Source of the DNA: Avimicrobium caecorum
GTDB lineage: Bacteria > Bacillota > Clostridia > Oscillospirales > Ruminococcaceae
NCBI GenBank assembly: GCA_904394705.1
Contig: CAJFNJ010000008.1
Coordinates: 56,948 to 120,947 of the forward strand
Direction: 5' to 3'
DNA: 64,000 nt
In this document: piece by piece, positions 41,639 through 49,889 of the stretch
Numbering within the stretch: the stretch's first letter is position 1
Layout of the letters: each line of letters opens with the position of its first letter
Notes under the pieces: generated by a model
Seen by the model: the letters and a program-made list of their open reading frames with translations, nothing else
Database searches by the model: none
What the model was told of the DNA's origin: nothing
Program-made: the position numbers and the translations under genes

Positions 41639-42513
41639 CCTGTTCCCTCCTTGATTGGCAGTCCGCTGAACGCCGCTGGCAGCAGCAGGGAAAAATCTCC
41701 GCTGCCCACCGGGTCCACCGATACTGCGATCCAGATTTCTTCCACTGTCAGACAGCCCTCCTCCCCTTCCAGAACCAGCCGGTCCGGATGGAACGCAATC
41801 ATCGCTCCGGCGCCGCAGGCTGTCCGGCAGGGAATCAGCCGAAGCTGCTGCATACCGCCGCTGCCCACCTGATCCGGGCGGAGTGCCGCCGCAATCTCCT
41901 CGGCTGTGAGCAGCTCCTGGACGGTCCGCAGATCCGCCACCGCTGCCGGTTCCCCGGAAAACGGCTCAGTCAGGCGGTTGCCGTTGTCCCGGATCGCCGC
42001 AAGCCGGAGGGTCCGTCCGCCCCGGCTGAGAAACGCTGTGTACTGTTCCCCACTGGGCAGCGCCCGGAACCGTGCATAGACGGTGAGCACCAGATAGGCG
42101 GCAGTCATCGAGAGAAGCAGCGTACCCAGGCTGACATCAAAATAGGTGACGCCATTATAGCAGAGCACGCCGGCAGTTCCAAGCCCCAGCCACAGCCCCA
42201 GGCAGATCCCAGCCAGCAGGAAGCTCACCGTGAAGAACAGAAAGCTGTCCCGGAAAAAGACTCTCCAGCTCAGCCAGGGATAGGCCAGACGCACCATCAG
42301 CACCGCTATGCCGGCTTTCAGGAGCGTCATGGGCCAGAAGGACAGCGGCGGGAGAAAGATCACCAGCGAGGTGAGCGCCCCTACCAACGCTCCGGCAAGG
42401 AGCCGCTTGCGGATCATCCGGCGTCCGGACAGCCGGGCACAGAACAGCAGCAGCAGGTAATCGATGAGAAAGTTCACCGCCAGCAGCACATCGGCATAGA
42501 CTGTTATCTCCAA
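41614..42513 (-). CDS. spoIIGA: Sporulation sigma-E processing peptidase SpoIIGA
   Basis: SpoIIGA is the membrane aspartic protease that removes the SigE propeptide. The 299 residues have about five N-terminal membrane helices (residues 5-150) and a cytoplasmic C-terminal protease domain. The active-site motif reads D-N-G-N (176-179) where the family normally has D-S/T-G-N. The start is TTG, with a purine-rich AGGTGGGGAGG upstream. Coupling to sigE is by overlap. A -10 with a long spacer precedes it. Confidence 0.92.
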   Translation of the reverse strand: MEITVYADVLLAVNFLIDYLLLLFCARLSGRRMIRKRLLAGALVGALTSLVIFLPPLSFWPMTLLKAGIAVLMVRLAYPWLSWRVFFRDSFLFFTVSFLLAGICLGLWLGLGTAGVLCYNGVTYFDVSLGTLLLSMTAAYLVLTVYARFRALPSGEQYTAFLSRGGRTLRLAAIRDNGNRLTEPFSGEPAAVADLRTVQELLTAEEIAAALRPDQVGSGGMQQLRLIPCRTACGAGAMIAFHPDRLVLEGEEGCLTVEEIWIAVSVDPVGSGDFSLLLPAAFSGLPIKEGTGCLQASQS

Positions 42514-42540
42514 TTCCCCTCCCCACCTTTCTGCCTGTGA

Positions 42541-42573
42541 TTATAGCAGGCCCGGCGGGAATATCCTGTCAGA
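42541..42573 (-). promoter_or_regulatory. Possible Spo0A-type promoter of spoIIGA-sigE
   Basis: The minus strand has CTGACA, a 21-base spacer and TATAAT. The overlong spacing recalls the Spo0A-activated spoIIG promoter of Bacillus, where the -35-like site is 22 bases from the -10. No clear 0A box (TGTCGAA) was found, only partial matches. Confidence 0.45.
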
Positions 42574-42616
42574 TCTGCGTCAGGGCTGGCGCTTTTTTTC
42601 CGATTTTCCAAGCCCA

Positions 42617-42668
42617 TAAAGAAAGGCCCCGTCCCCTGCCGGCCTGGCAGAGAAACGGAGCCTTTTTT
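42617..42668 (-). terminator. Terminator of the AEC carrier gene
   Basis: The minus strand has AAAGGCTCCGT, a loop with inner CTGCC/GGCAG, ACGGGGCCTTT and then CTTT. The stem has a mismatch and the T run is interrupted. Confidence 0.6.
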
Positions 42669-42749
42669 GTAAAAATCCGAGGATTTGTTTAAGTTTCGGC
42701 AGAAATATGTATTCGAAATCCAATGAATTTTTTCCTGCATTTTTGCCTG

Positions 42750-43700
42750 TCAGATCAAGGCAACGCTGCGCAGGAGGGTGAATGCGATGAAGAAGGTGAA
42801 GGCCGAAAGCAGGGAGGTCATCAGGGTGACTTCGCCGGTGAGCTGATGGTCACTGCCCATCACCTTGGCAAGAGCCGCACCGGATACTGCCGACGGCGAG
42901 CCGACTACCACAAAGATGAACGCCAGTTCCGGGCCCCGGAAGCCCAGGGCAGCTGCCACGGCGATCACCACCGCGGGGATCACCACCAGACGCAGGGTAC
43001 AGATAGTCAGGTTGAGCCGCAGGTTGCCCGCAGCCTTCTTGGGGTCGAACTGACCGCCCACTGCCAGCAGTGCCAGCGGTGTGGACATATCCGCCAGATA
43101 GTCGATGGATTTGGAGGCAAAAGGCGGGAAGGAAATCCCGCTGAGCTGTGCTGCCAGACCCAGCAGAATGGCGATAATAAACGGGTTCTTGGCGATGCTG
43201 AGCAGCAGCTTGCGCGGGTCGAGCCGGGCGCCGCTGGACTCCGGAGCAAAGGCAGTAAACACCGTCACTGCGCCGATATTGGAGAGGATCACCACAAAGG
43301 GCAGCGCCATAGCCGCCACCAGGGCGCCCTCTTCCCCATACATATTGGTGAGCACCGGAATACCCATCAGCACCACATTGGCACGGAAGGTGGAATGGAT
43401 GCAGGCGCCGCACCGGGCCCGGTTCTTGACGAAATGAGGCCAGATCAGCCAGGCCAGGATCAGCACGGTCAGCACCGAAAGCACACAGTAGAGCGGAAGC
43501 CGGAAATCGAAGCTGTCCAGGACCTTGGCGTCATACACCTCCCGGAACAGACTGAACGGGATCAGCAGCTTGAAGCAGAGATTGGACGCCTGATCCACAA
43601 AGTTCTCATTGACAACGCCCCGCTGCACCAGCAGATACCCGGCAATCCCCATCAAAAACAGGGGCATGACACTGTTAAGACTGAACAGAATACTTTCCAT
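42750..43700 (-). CDS. AEC family (auxin efflux carrier-like) transporter
   Basis: The 316-residue membrane protein has about ten hydrophobic helices in the inverted-repeat AEC layout. It begins MESILFSLNSVMPLFLMGIA, with MPLALLAVGGQF-like text (TPLALLAVGGQFD) at the crossover and a C-terminal VVGSPSAVSGAALA. Bacterial members export or import organic acids such as malate; the substrate is unknown here. GGAGG lies 10 bases before the ATG at 43700. Confidence 0.9.
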   Translation of the reverse strand: MESILFSLNSVMPLFLMGIAGYLLVQRGVVNENFVDQASNLCFKLLIPFSLFREVYDAKVLDSFDFRLPLYCVLSVLTVLILAWLIWPHFVKNRARCGACIHSTFRANVVLMGIPVLTNMYGEEGALVAAMALPFVVILSNIGAVTVFTAFAPESSGARLDPRKLLLSIAKNPFIIAILLGLAAQLSGISFPPFASKSIDYLADMSTPLALLAVGGQFDPKKAAGNLRLNLTICTLRLVVIPAVVIAVAAALGFRGPELAFIFVVVGSPSAVSGAALAKVMGSDHQLTGEVTLMTSLLSAFTFFIAFTLLRSVALI

Positions 43701-43759
43701 ACAACCAAATCCTCCCGCTATTACACCCACAAACCGGTCAGAACTGACCATCTTTATTC

Positions 43760-43788
43760 ATTATGGCACTTTCCCTTGACGAATGCAA
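43760..43788 (-). promoter_or_regulatory. Promoter of the AEC carrier gene
   Basis: The minus strand has TTGCAT, a 17-base spacer and CATAAT. It overlaps the opposing promoter at 43776-43804. Confidence 0.5.
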
Positions 43789-43804
43789 CATTTCGCCCTA
43801 TATT
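43776..43804 (+). promoter_or_regulatory. Promoter of the small membrane protein gene
   Basis: TTGACG, a 17-base spacer and TATATT, overlapping the minus-strand AEC promoter, so the two may interfere. Confidence 0.6.
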
Positions 43805-43869
43805 AGATGGTAATATCAAATTTTTCGCCGCGGCGGTCTGCTGCCGCTGCCCCAAGGAGTCACATCACT

Positions 43870-44082
43870 ATGAGCAAACAGAAAAACACAGGCCCCTCGG
43901 AACGGGAACTGCTGCTGTCCCGGATCAAGAATCTGGTAATCGGTTCCGCGATCTCTGCCGCTGCCCTGCTTCTGGGAATCCTGGTCCGCATCGATTTCAT
44001 CGCCATTCCAGCCCTGCTGATCCTGGCTGGTTCCCTGTCCGGCCTGCTCTCCCATCTGCTGCAGCTGCGCCGTCTGAAATAA
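43870..44082 (+). CDS. Small two-helix membrane protein of unknown function
   Basis: The 70-residue protein has a charged N-terminus (MSKQKNTGPSERELLLSRIK), then two hydrophobic segments (about 22-39 and 43-63) and a basic end (LRRLK). AAGGAG lies 10 bases before the ATG. I do not recognise the family. It stands alone between the AEC carrier and the OpuB-like importer, divergent from the former. Confidence 0.65.
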   Translation: MSKQKNTGPSERELLLSRIKNLVIGSAISAAALLLGILVRIDFIAIPALLILAGSLSGLLSHLLQLRRLK

Positions 44083-44153
44083 CCCCATCGAAACTGCAAT
44101 TCTGCGCCTTCTTCCCGAATGTGAACGGTCCGTGTCCGCTTTTTGGGCTTGAA

Positions 44154-44173
44154 CGCAAAATTGCGGTTTTTTT
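44154..44173 (+). terminator. Weak terminator before the OpuB-like operon
   Basis: A short CGCA-4-TGCG hairpin is followed by G and seven T. It may end the small membrane protein transcript. Confidence 0.35.
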
Positions 44174-44193
44174 GTAAACTTTCCAACAACTTA

Positions 44194-44223
44194 TTGACAA
44201 GTGCAAGTTGTCACTATTATAAT
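44194..44223 (+). promoter_or_regulatory. Promoter of the OpuB-like ABC importer operon
   Basis: TTGACA, an 18-base spacer and TATAAT. The inverted repeat at 44195-44213 covers the -35 and spacer. Confidence 0.75.
44195..44213. promoter_or_regulatory. Inverted repeat TGACAA-7-TTGTCA over the importer promoter
   Basis: Perfect 6-base arms overlap the -35 and part of the spacer, a position suited to repression. Osmolyte importers are often controlled in this way, but the regulator is not encoded nearby. Confidence 0.5.
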
Positions 44224-44244
44224 AGATTTATAAAATTGAAAGAT

Positions 44245-44259
44245 GTATCAGTTTGATAC
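44245..44259. promoter_or_regulatory. Inverted repeat GTATCA-3-TGATAC in the importer leader
   Basis: A perfect 6-base-arm palindrome lies about 15-30 bases after the likely transcription start. It is a second candidate operator for the importer operon. Confidence 0.5.
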
Positions 44260-44290
44260 TTGCAATCTTAACAAAGAAAGGGGTTACTCA

Positions 44291-45406
44291 ATGATTCGAT
44301 TTGAACATGTAACCAAACAGTATGGCGACAATGTAATCCTCAATGACCTCAATTTTGAGATCGAAGAAGGTAAATTTGTCATTCTTATCGGCCCCAGCGG
44401 CTGCGGCAAAACCACCACTCTCAAGATGATCAACCGTCTGATCGATCCCAACAGCGGGCATATCTACATCGACGACAAGGACATCAACACCATCGACAAG
44501 CCTGCCCTGCGCCGCAGCATCGGCTATGTAATCCAGCAGATCGGCCTCTTCCCCAATATGACTGTGGCCCAGAATATCAGTGTTGTACCCCGGCTGCTCA
44601 AGTACCCCAAGGAGAAATGCGACCAGATCGTCCATGAACTGCTGGAAATGGTCAACATGCCCTATGAGCAGTATGCACACAAGTATCCCTCCGAAATGTC
44701 CGGCGGTCAGCAGCAGCGTATCGGCGTCCTCCGTGCCCTGGCTGCTTCTCCGCCGATCGTTCTGATGGACGAACCCTTCGGCGCTCTGGACCCCATGACC
44801 CGTACTGTCCTGCAGGAAGAGGTCAAGAAACTCCAGCGCAAGCTGAACAAGACCATCATTTTTGTAACCCACGACATGGAAGAAGCCATCAGCCTGGCGG
44901 ATGTGATCATCTTCATGGATAAGGGCGAAATCGCGCAGATCGCCTCGCCGGAGGAGATGCTCCGCAATCCTGCCAATGACCTGATCCGCAGCTTCCTGGG
45001 CAAGCATATCCATGACAACAACGAAACCCTGACCATCTCCAGCTTCCTGCGCACCAATATCTTCAAGGTCGGCGCGGACCGCGGTATCCTGGAATGCACC
45101 GAGCTGATGGCTCTGCACGGCGTTGACACCCTGCTGGTGACCGATTCCGATGACCGCTACCTCGGCACTGTGAGCATCGAGGAAATCAACGAGCACTCCC
45201 AGGAAAAGCTGGACAGCATTGCTCCGCTGGTGCGCCGTGTCATGCCCGAAGCGTCCATCACCGATGAGGCCAAGGCCTGCTTCGACAAGCTGCTGGTCAA
45301 GGGCGGCAACTATGTGGTTGTTCTCAACCCGGATCAGACCATCGCCGGTATCGTAACCCGTTCCAGCATGGCCCGGGCTCTGGCCTCCGCAGTCTGGGGG
45401 GATTAA
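44291..45406 (+). CDS. OpuB/OpuC-type ABC transporter ATPase with CBS domains
   Basis: The ATPase of a quaternary-amine or osmolyte importer has 371 residues. It holds Walker A GPSGCGKTT near residue 35, the signature MSGGQQQRIG, Walker B VLMDEPFGALDP, and a C-terminal CBS pair (about 250-370) typical of OpuBA/OpuCA ionic-strength or c-di-AMP sensing. The start follows AAAGGGG. Two permeases and three receptors follow in the same operon. Confidence 0.94.
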   Translation: MIRFEHVTKQYGDNVILNDLNFEIEEGKFVILIGPSGCGKTTTLKMINRLIDPNSGHIYIDDKDINTIDKPALRRSIGYVIQQIGLFPNMTVAQNISVVPRLLKYPKEKCDQIVHELLEMVNMPYEQYAHKYPSEMSGGQQQRIGVLRALAASPPIVLMDEPFGALDPMTRTVLQEEVKKLQRKLNKTIIFVTHDMEEAISLADVIIFMDKGEIAQIASPEEMLRNPANDLIRSFLGKHIHDNNETLTISSFLRTNIFKVGADRGILECTELMALHGVDTLLVTDSDDRYLGTVSIEEINEHSQEKLDSIAPLVRRVMPEASITDEAKACFDKLLVKGGNYVVVLNPDQTIAGIVTRSSMARALASAVWGD

Positions 45407-45409
45407 TCT

Positions 45410-46072
45410 ATGACAAGATTCTTTACCTCGCTCTCCACCTTCTTTGATATTTATGGAGATATGTTCGTATCCTCCATTCAGAAGCATCTGTTCTATGTGC
45501 TGGTATCGGTGTCAATCGGCTTTGTGCTGGGCCTGTTCTTCGGCATTCTCCTGTCCCGGGCACCCCAGCTCTCCGCCATTACCCTGCCGCTGATCTCGGT
45601 CTTCCAGACCATTCCGGGTATCGTCTTTATCGGTATCCTCTTCCTCTATACCGGCATGGAGCCCATCACTGTGCTGATCGCGCTCTCCATCTATGCCATG
45701 TTCCCGGTGCTGAAAAACACCTATACCGGTCTGCTCGGTGTGGAAAAACAGTACCTGGAAGCCGCCTGGGGCTGCGGTATGACCCCCATGCAGACCCTCC
45801 TGCAGGTGGAACTCCCGCTGGCAATGCCCAATATCATCGGCGGCCTGCGGCTCTCCACCGTCTATACCGTGAGCTGGGCCACCCTGGCTGCCATCATCGG
45901 TCTGGGCGGACTGGGCGACTTCATCTATCAGGGTGTCTCCTCCAATAACGATGCCCTGATCCTTGCCGGCGCCATTCCCGCTGCCATTATGGCGGTGGTG
46001 CTGGGCAAACTCATCGACCGCCTGCAGATCGCTGTCACTCCCCGCGGCCTGCGGAAAGGAGGGGCAAAATGA
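45410..46072 (+). CDS. OpuB-type ABC transporter permease 1
   Basis: The 220-residue permease has about five or six membrane helices and the BPD-permease EAA loop (LEAAWGCGMTPMQTLLQVELPLAMPNII). The next permease begins inside its stop (ATGA overlap), so translation is coupled. It forms half of the membrane channel with the 46069 product. Confidence 0.92.
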   Translation: MTRFFTSLSTFFDIYGDMFVSSIQKHLFYVLVSVSIGFVLGLFFGILLSRAPQLSAITLPLISVFQTIPGIVFIGILFLYTGMEPITVLIALSIYAMFPVLKNTYTGLLGVEKQYLEAAWGCGMTPMQTLLQVELPLAMPNIIGGLRLSTVYTVSWATLAAIIGLGGLGDFIYQGVSSNNDALILAGAIPAAIMAVVLGKLIDRLQIAVTPRGLRKGGAK

Positions 46073-46677
46073 CTTCCAAACTCTTGATTGAACATCTCAC
46101 CATTGTACTCTGTGCCATCTGCATTGCCATTGTAGCGGGACTGTTCCTGGGTGTGATCGCCTACCTCTTCCCCAAAGCCCGGAAGGTGATCCTCAACCTG
46201 GCTGACCTGCTCCAGACCATTCCCTCCCTGGCAATGCTCGGCCTGATCATGATCGTCATCGGCGCCGGCAAACAGACCGTTATCATCGGTCTGGCGCTCT
46301 ACTCGCTGCTGCCGATTATCCGCAATACGGTGCTGGGCCTGACCGAAGTCAGCCCGGCAATCAAGGAGGCCGCCATGGGCTGCGGCATGACCAAGTTCCA
46401 GTCCCTGTTCCAGGTGGAACTTCCCATGGCCTTCCCGGTGGTATTCACCGGCATCCGGATCGCCACTGTAAACTCCATCAGTACCGCTGTCTTTGCCACC
46501 TTCGTGGGCGGCGGCGGCATCGGTTCGGTAATCTACCGCGGCATCCGCATTCAGAACATGGGCATGATCCTCTCGGGTACTGCTGCCCTGATGATCATGG
46601 CGATCTTCTTCGATACCCTGATGGGCTGGATCGAACGCCGTATGATGGCGAAGAACGGTCTCACCCCTACCCGCTGA
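46069..46677 (+). CDS. OpuB-type ABC transporter permease 2
   Basis: The 202-residue permease is a paralogue of permease 1. It has the EAA loop KEAAMGCGMTKFQSLFQVEL and about five helices. Its ATG overlaps the stop of permease 1 by 4 bases. Two separate permease genes match the OpuBB/OpuBD arrangement. Confidence 0.92.
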   Translation: MTSKLLIEHLTIVLCAICIAIVAGLFLGVIAYLFPKARKVILNLADLLQTIPSLAMLGLIMIVIGAGKQTVIIGLALYSLLPIIRNTVLGLTEVSPAIKEAAMGCGMTKFQSLFQVELPMAFPVVFTGIRIATVNSISTAVFATFVGGGGIGSVIYRGIRIQNMGMILSGTAALMIMAIFFDTLMGWIERRMMAKNGLTPTR

Positions 46678-46717
46678 CCACCCCCTTGAACTCACCCCGA
46701 AAGGAGGGTTTACCCGA

Positions 46718-47647
46718 ATGCCCAAGCGTATCCTCTCTGTTCTCATTGCCGCTGCCCTGTCTGCCGGCATCTTCACCGGCTGCAGCAGCCCTCAGTATGA
46801 GATCGAACTGTATGACGGTAACTATTCCGAAGTCCAGCTGGTTCACAAAATGGTGGAACTGCTGGTGGAGGACCGGACTGACATCGAAGTCACCATCAAG
46901 GATCAGATGTCGTCGGTGCTGATGTTCCGGGAACTCACCCGGGAGGACCCCAGCTGCGACATCATGTGTTCCTATGATGGCTCGGTACTGACCACCCATC
47001 TCAAACAGGGCCCGCCGGATGTCCCCGAGGGAGTAACGCTGTTCGACTATGTGAGCGAACAGGTCTATGACAAGCATGGCATCATCATGCTGGACCCGCT
47101 GGGCATCAACAACACCTACTGCATCGCGGTTCCGGAGTCGGTTGCCGAGGAATACAACCTCGAAACCATCAGCGATCTGGTACCGGTGGCCGGGGAACTC
47201 ACCTTCGGCGCGGAGCATGAGTTCTTTGCGGCGGAAGGCACTGCCGGCACCATGAAATTCGGCCCGTTCACCGAATTCTACGGCCTCAACTTCAAGGAGA
47301 CCTTCCCGGTGGACATCAGCCTGAAGTACACCGCCATTGAAAACGGTAACTTCCAGGTGACCGAAGTGTACACCACCGATGGTCTCAACCGAAAGGCCAA
47401 TCTCAAGGTGCTGGAGGACGACCGCAACTTCTTCCCGGAATACAACGGCTCGCTGCTGGTCCGGGAGGAGCTCTTCGAGGAGATGGCGGATGTAGCGCCT
47501 GATCTCCGGGAGATCCTTGGTCTGCTCAGCGGCACCATGGACAACGAGAAAATGACCGATATGACCTATGCCGTGGATGTGGAAGGCCGCACTGTGGACG
47601 AGGTTGCCCGGGAATTCCTGGTGGAAAACGGTCTGCTGGACGCATAA
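46718..47647 (+). CDS. OpuBC-like substrate-binding lipoprotein, copy 1
   Basis: The 309-residue extracellular receptor has a lipobox FTGC at about residue 22. OpuAC/OpuBC-family blocks are LGINNTYCIAV, TEVYTTDGLNRKANLKVLED and FFPEYN. The usual YTGT ligand motif is replaced by SYDGSV. AAGGAGG lies 11 bases before the ATG. It is closely related to copies 2 and 3 downstream. Confidence 0.9.
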   Translation: MPKRILSVLIAAALSAGIFTGCSSPQYEIELYDGNYSEVQLVHKMVELLVEDRTDIEVTIKDQMSSVLMFRELTREDPSCDIMCSYDGSVLTTHLKQGPPDVPEGVTLFDYVSEQVYDKHGIIMLDPLGINNTYCIAVPESVAEEYNLETISDLVPVAGELTFGAEHEFFAAEGTAGTMKFGPFTEFYGLNFKETFPVDISLKYTAIENGNFQVTEVYTTDGLNRKANLKVLEDDRNFFPEYNGSLLVREELFEEMADVAPDLREILGLLSGTMDNEKMTDMTYAVDVEGRTVDEVAREFLVENGLLDA

Positions 47648-47691
47648 CCGTATCATAATAAATAAAAACAGAAAAATGGAGGCTCTTGCGT

Positions 47692-48609
47692 ATGAAAAAA
47701 ATTCTTGCCCTTGCACTCTCTGCCGTGCTGATGACCAGTGTCCTCACTGGCTGTTCCGGGGATTCCGGCCCGGAGATCACCCTTTATGACGGCATCAACT
47801 CGGAAATGCAGCTGATCCACAAGATGGTGGAACTGGTTGTGGAAGACAAAACCGATGTGGAAGTAACCATCAAGGACCAGATGTCGGCTGTGAATATGTT
47901 CCGGGAGCTCACCCGGGAAGATCCCAGCTGCGATATTATGAACTCCTATGACGGCACAGTCCTCACCACCTTCCTCAAGCAGGACCCCAGCGATGTGCCT
48001 GAGGGCCAGACCCTCTATGAATATGCCAAGGCACAGGTAATGGAGCAGTACGGTGTGGATATGCTCGATCAGCTGGGCATCAACAATACCTACTGCATCG
48101 CAGTACCCCAGTCCATTGCCGATCAGTATGGCCTGGAGACCATCAGCGACCTGATCCCCGTTGCCGGCGAGCTGCGTTTTGGTGCGGAGCATGAATTCTT
48201 CACCGAAGAGGGCACCATGAAGTATACCCCCTTCACCCAGTTCTATGGGCTGAACTTCAAGGAGAAGATCCCGGTGGACATCAACCTCAAGTACGCCGCA
48301 GTGGAAAACGGCAACTTTGATGTCACTGTGGTTTATACCACCGATGGCCTCAACCGGAAGGCCAACCTCAAGGTCCTGGAGGACGATCAGAACTTCTTCC
48401 CGGAATACAACGACGCTCTGCTGGTACGGGAAGGCCTGTATGATGAGCTGGCAGATGCGGCTCCCAACCTCAAGGACGTACTGAACTCGCTGAGCGGAAC
48501 CCTCACCAATGAAAAGATGACCGACCTCACCTATGCGGTAGATGTGGAAGGCCGCACCGTGGAAGAAGTGGCACGGGAATTCCTGACTGAATCCGGTCTG
48601 ATCGGCTGA
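47692..48609 (+). CDS. OpuBC-like substrate-binding lipoprotein, copy 2
   Basis: The 305-residue receptor has lipobox LTGC near residue 21 and is very similar to copy 1 over its length (for example TIKDQMS-VNMFRELTREDPSCDIM). It keeps VYTTDGLNRKANLKVLEDD and has SYDGTV at the ligand motif. ATGGAGG precedes the ATG at 47692; TTG at 47686 is less likely. Confidence 0.9.
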   Translation: MKKILALALSAVLMTSVLTGCSGDSGPEITLYDGINSEMQLIHKMVELVVEDKTDVEVTIKDQMSAVNMFRELTREDPSCDIMNSYDGTVLTTFLKQDPSDVPEGQTLYEYAKAQVMEQYGVDMLDQLGINNTYCIAVPQSIADQYGLETISDLIPVAGELRFGAEHEFFTEEGTMKYTPFTQFYGLNFKEKIPVDINLKYAAVENGNFDVTVVYTTDGLNRKANLKVLEDDQNFFPEYNDALLVREGLYDELADAAPNLKDVLNSLSGTLTNEKMTDLTYAVDVEGRTVEEVAREFLTESGLIG

Positions 48610-48656
48610 CCCGGATCAGCACCGGTTTGGTAACATTGTAACGGAGGTTATGACCT

Positions 48657-49571
48657 ATGAAAAAACTGCTGGCGTGCATCCTGTCTGCCTGCCTGCTCTC
48701 CGTGGCTCTCACCGGCTGCGGCGGCGAGGACACCAAGACGATCCGTATCTATGACGGCACCTTTACCGAAAGCAGCCTGATCCACAAGATGGTGGAACTG
48801 CTGGTGGAGGAACACACCGACGCGGAAGTGGAGATCCTCGACCAGATGGCGGCAGTAAGCAATTTCAAGGATCTTTCTTCGGATAATCCGAGCTGTGAGC
48901 TGATGAACTGTTATGACGGCGTTCTGCTCACCAGCTATCTGAAGATCGACCCCAGTGAAGTTCCCGAAGGTATTTCTCTCTACGACTACGCCAACCAGAT
49001 TGCGGAAGAACAGTACCAGGTTCACCTGCTGGATCAGATTGGCACTGACAACACCTATGCCATCGCTGTGACCCAGGAAGTGGTGGATAAGTACAACCCC
49101 CAGACCATCAGCGACCTGGTGGAGATCGCCCCTGAACTGCGGTTCGGTGCGGAACATGCCTTCTTCACCCTGGAGGGTTCGATGAAGTACGGCCCCTTCT
49201 GTGAAGCCTACGGGCTCAACTTCAAGGAGCATATCGCCATCGATAACTCCCTCAAGTACTCCGCTGTGGAAAACGGCAACTTCGATGTCATGGTCGTATA
49301 CGCCACCGACGGCCTCAACCGCAAGGCTGGCCTGAAGGTGCTGGAAGACGACCTGTGCTTCTTCCCCGAATACAATGGCGCCCTGCTGGTGCGTGACGCC
49401 ATCTTTGAGGAATTTGCCGATGTGGCTCCCAACCTGGAGGAAGTCCTCAACATGCTGGGCGGACAGTTCACCAACGAGGATATGACCGACCTCACCTACG
49501 CTGTGGATGTGGAAGGCCGTGACCTCACCGAAGTGGCCCGGGAAGCCCTGGAAGCCCGCGGACTTCTGTAA
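48657..49571 (+). CDS. OpuBC-like substrate-binding lipoprotein, copy 3
   Basis: The 304-residue receptor has lipobox LTGC near residue 19 and is more diverged than copies 1 and 2. It reads NCYDGV at the ligand motif, GTDNTYAIAV, and VVYATDGLNRKAGLKVLED. GGAGG lies 9 bases before the ATG. It ends the operon at a strong terminator. Confidence 0.9.
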   Translation: MKKLLACILSACLLSVALTGCGGEDTKTIRIYDGTFTESSLIHKMVELLVEEHTDAEVEILDQMAAVSNFKDLSSDNPSCELMNCYDGVLLTSYLKIDPSEVPEGISLYDYANQIAEEQYQVHLLDQIGTDNTYAIAVTQEVVDKYNPQTISDLVEIAPELRFGAEHAFFTLEGSMKYGPFCEAYGLNFKEHIAIDNSLKYSAVENGNFDVMVVYATDGLNRKAGLKVLEDDLCFFPEYNGALLVRDAIFEEFADVAPNLEEVLNMLGGQFTNEDMTDLTYAVDVEGRDLTEVAREALEARGLL

Positions 49572-49610
49572 TTACACCTGCTTTCTCCTACACCTAACGC
49601 ATACACGAGA

Positions 49611-49650
49611 AAACCCCCGGAAGGAACTTGCCTTCCGGGGGTTTCCCGTT
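49611..49650 (+). terminator. Terminator of the OpuB-like operon
   Basis: A perfect 14-bp stem AAACCCCCGGAAGG/CCTTCCGGGGGTTT with a 6-base loop is followed by CCCGTTTT. Confidence 0.85.
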
Positions 49651-49889
49651 TTACAGTAAACACTGTCCTGTAAGCCTTTATTCAAGCTGCCCGGCGCCGC
49701 AGTCATTCACGATGGGATATGCCCCTTCGCCTGGCGCACCGCGGCACTGCCGTGAGTATGGCCTGCATGGGGGCCTGCCGCAGCGCAGGTACACACCGGG
49801 CAGCGGCCCCGTCAGAGCCGGTTCCGGCGGGGCCTGCACAGATGGGCAGCTTTCTGCATCACACCCGAGGGCGGGAGAGCCTGAGCGGC
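49651..49889. other. Unexplained GC-rich intergenic segment with hairpins
   Basis: This segment makes up most of a 318-base gap after the importer operon. Short frames here have no ribosome site or family likeness. The clearest structure is GGCCCCG/CGGGGCC (49805-49811 with 49828-49834) enclosing CCGG/CCGG, and CCTGC/GCAGG lies nearby. It could be a structured RNA or a dispersed repeat. I cannot identify it. Confidence 0.35.
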
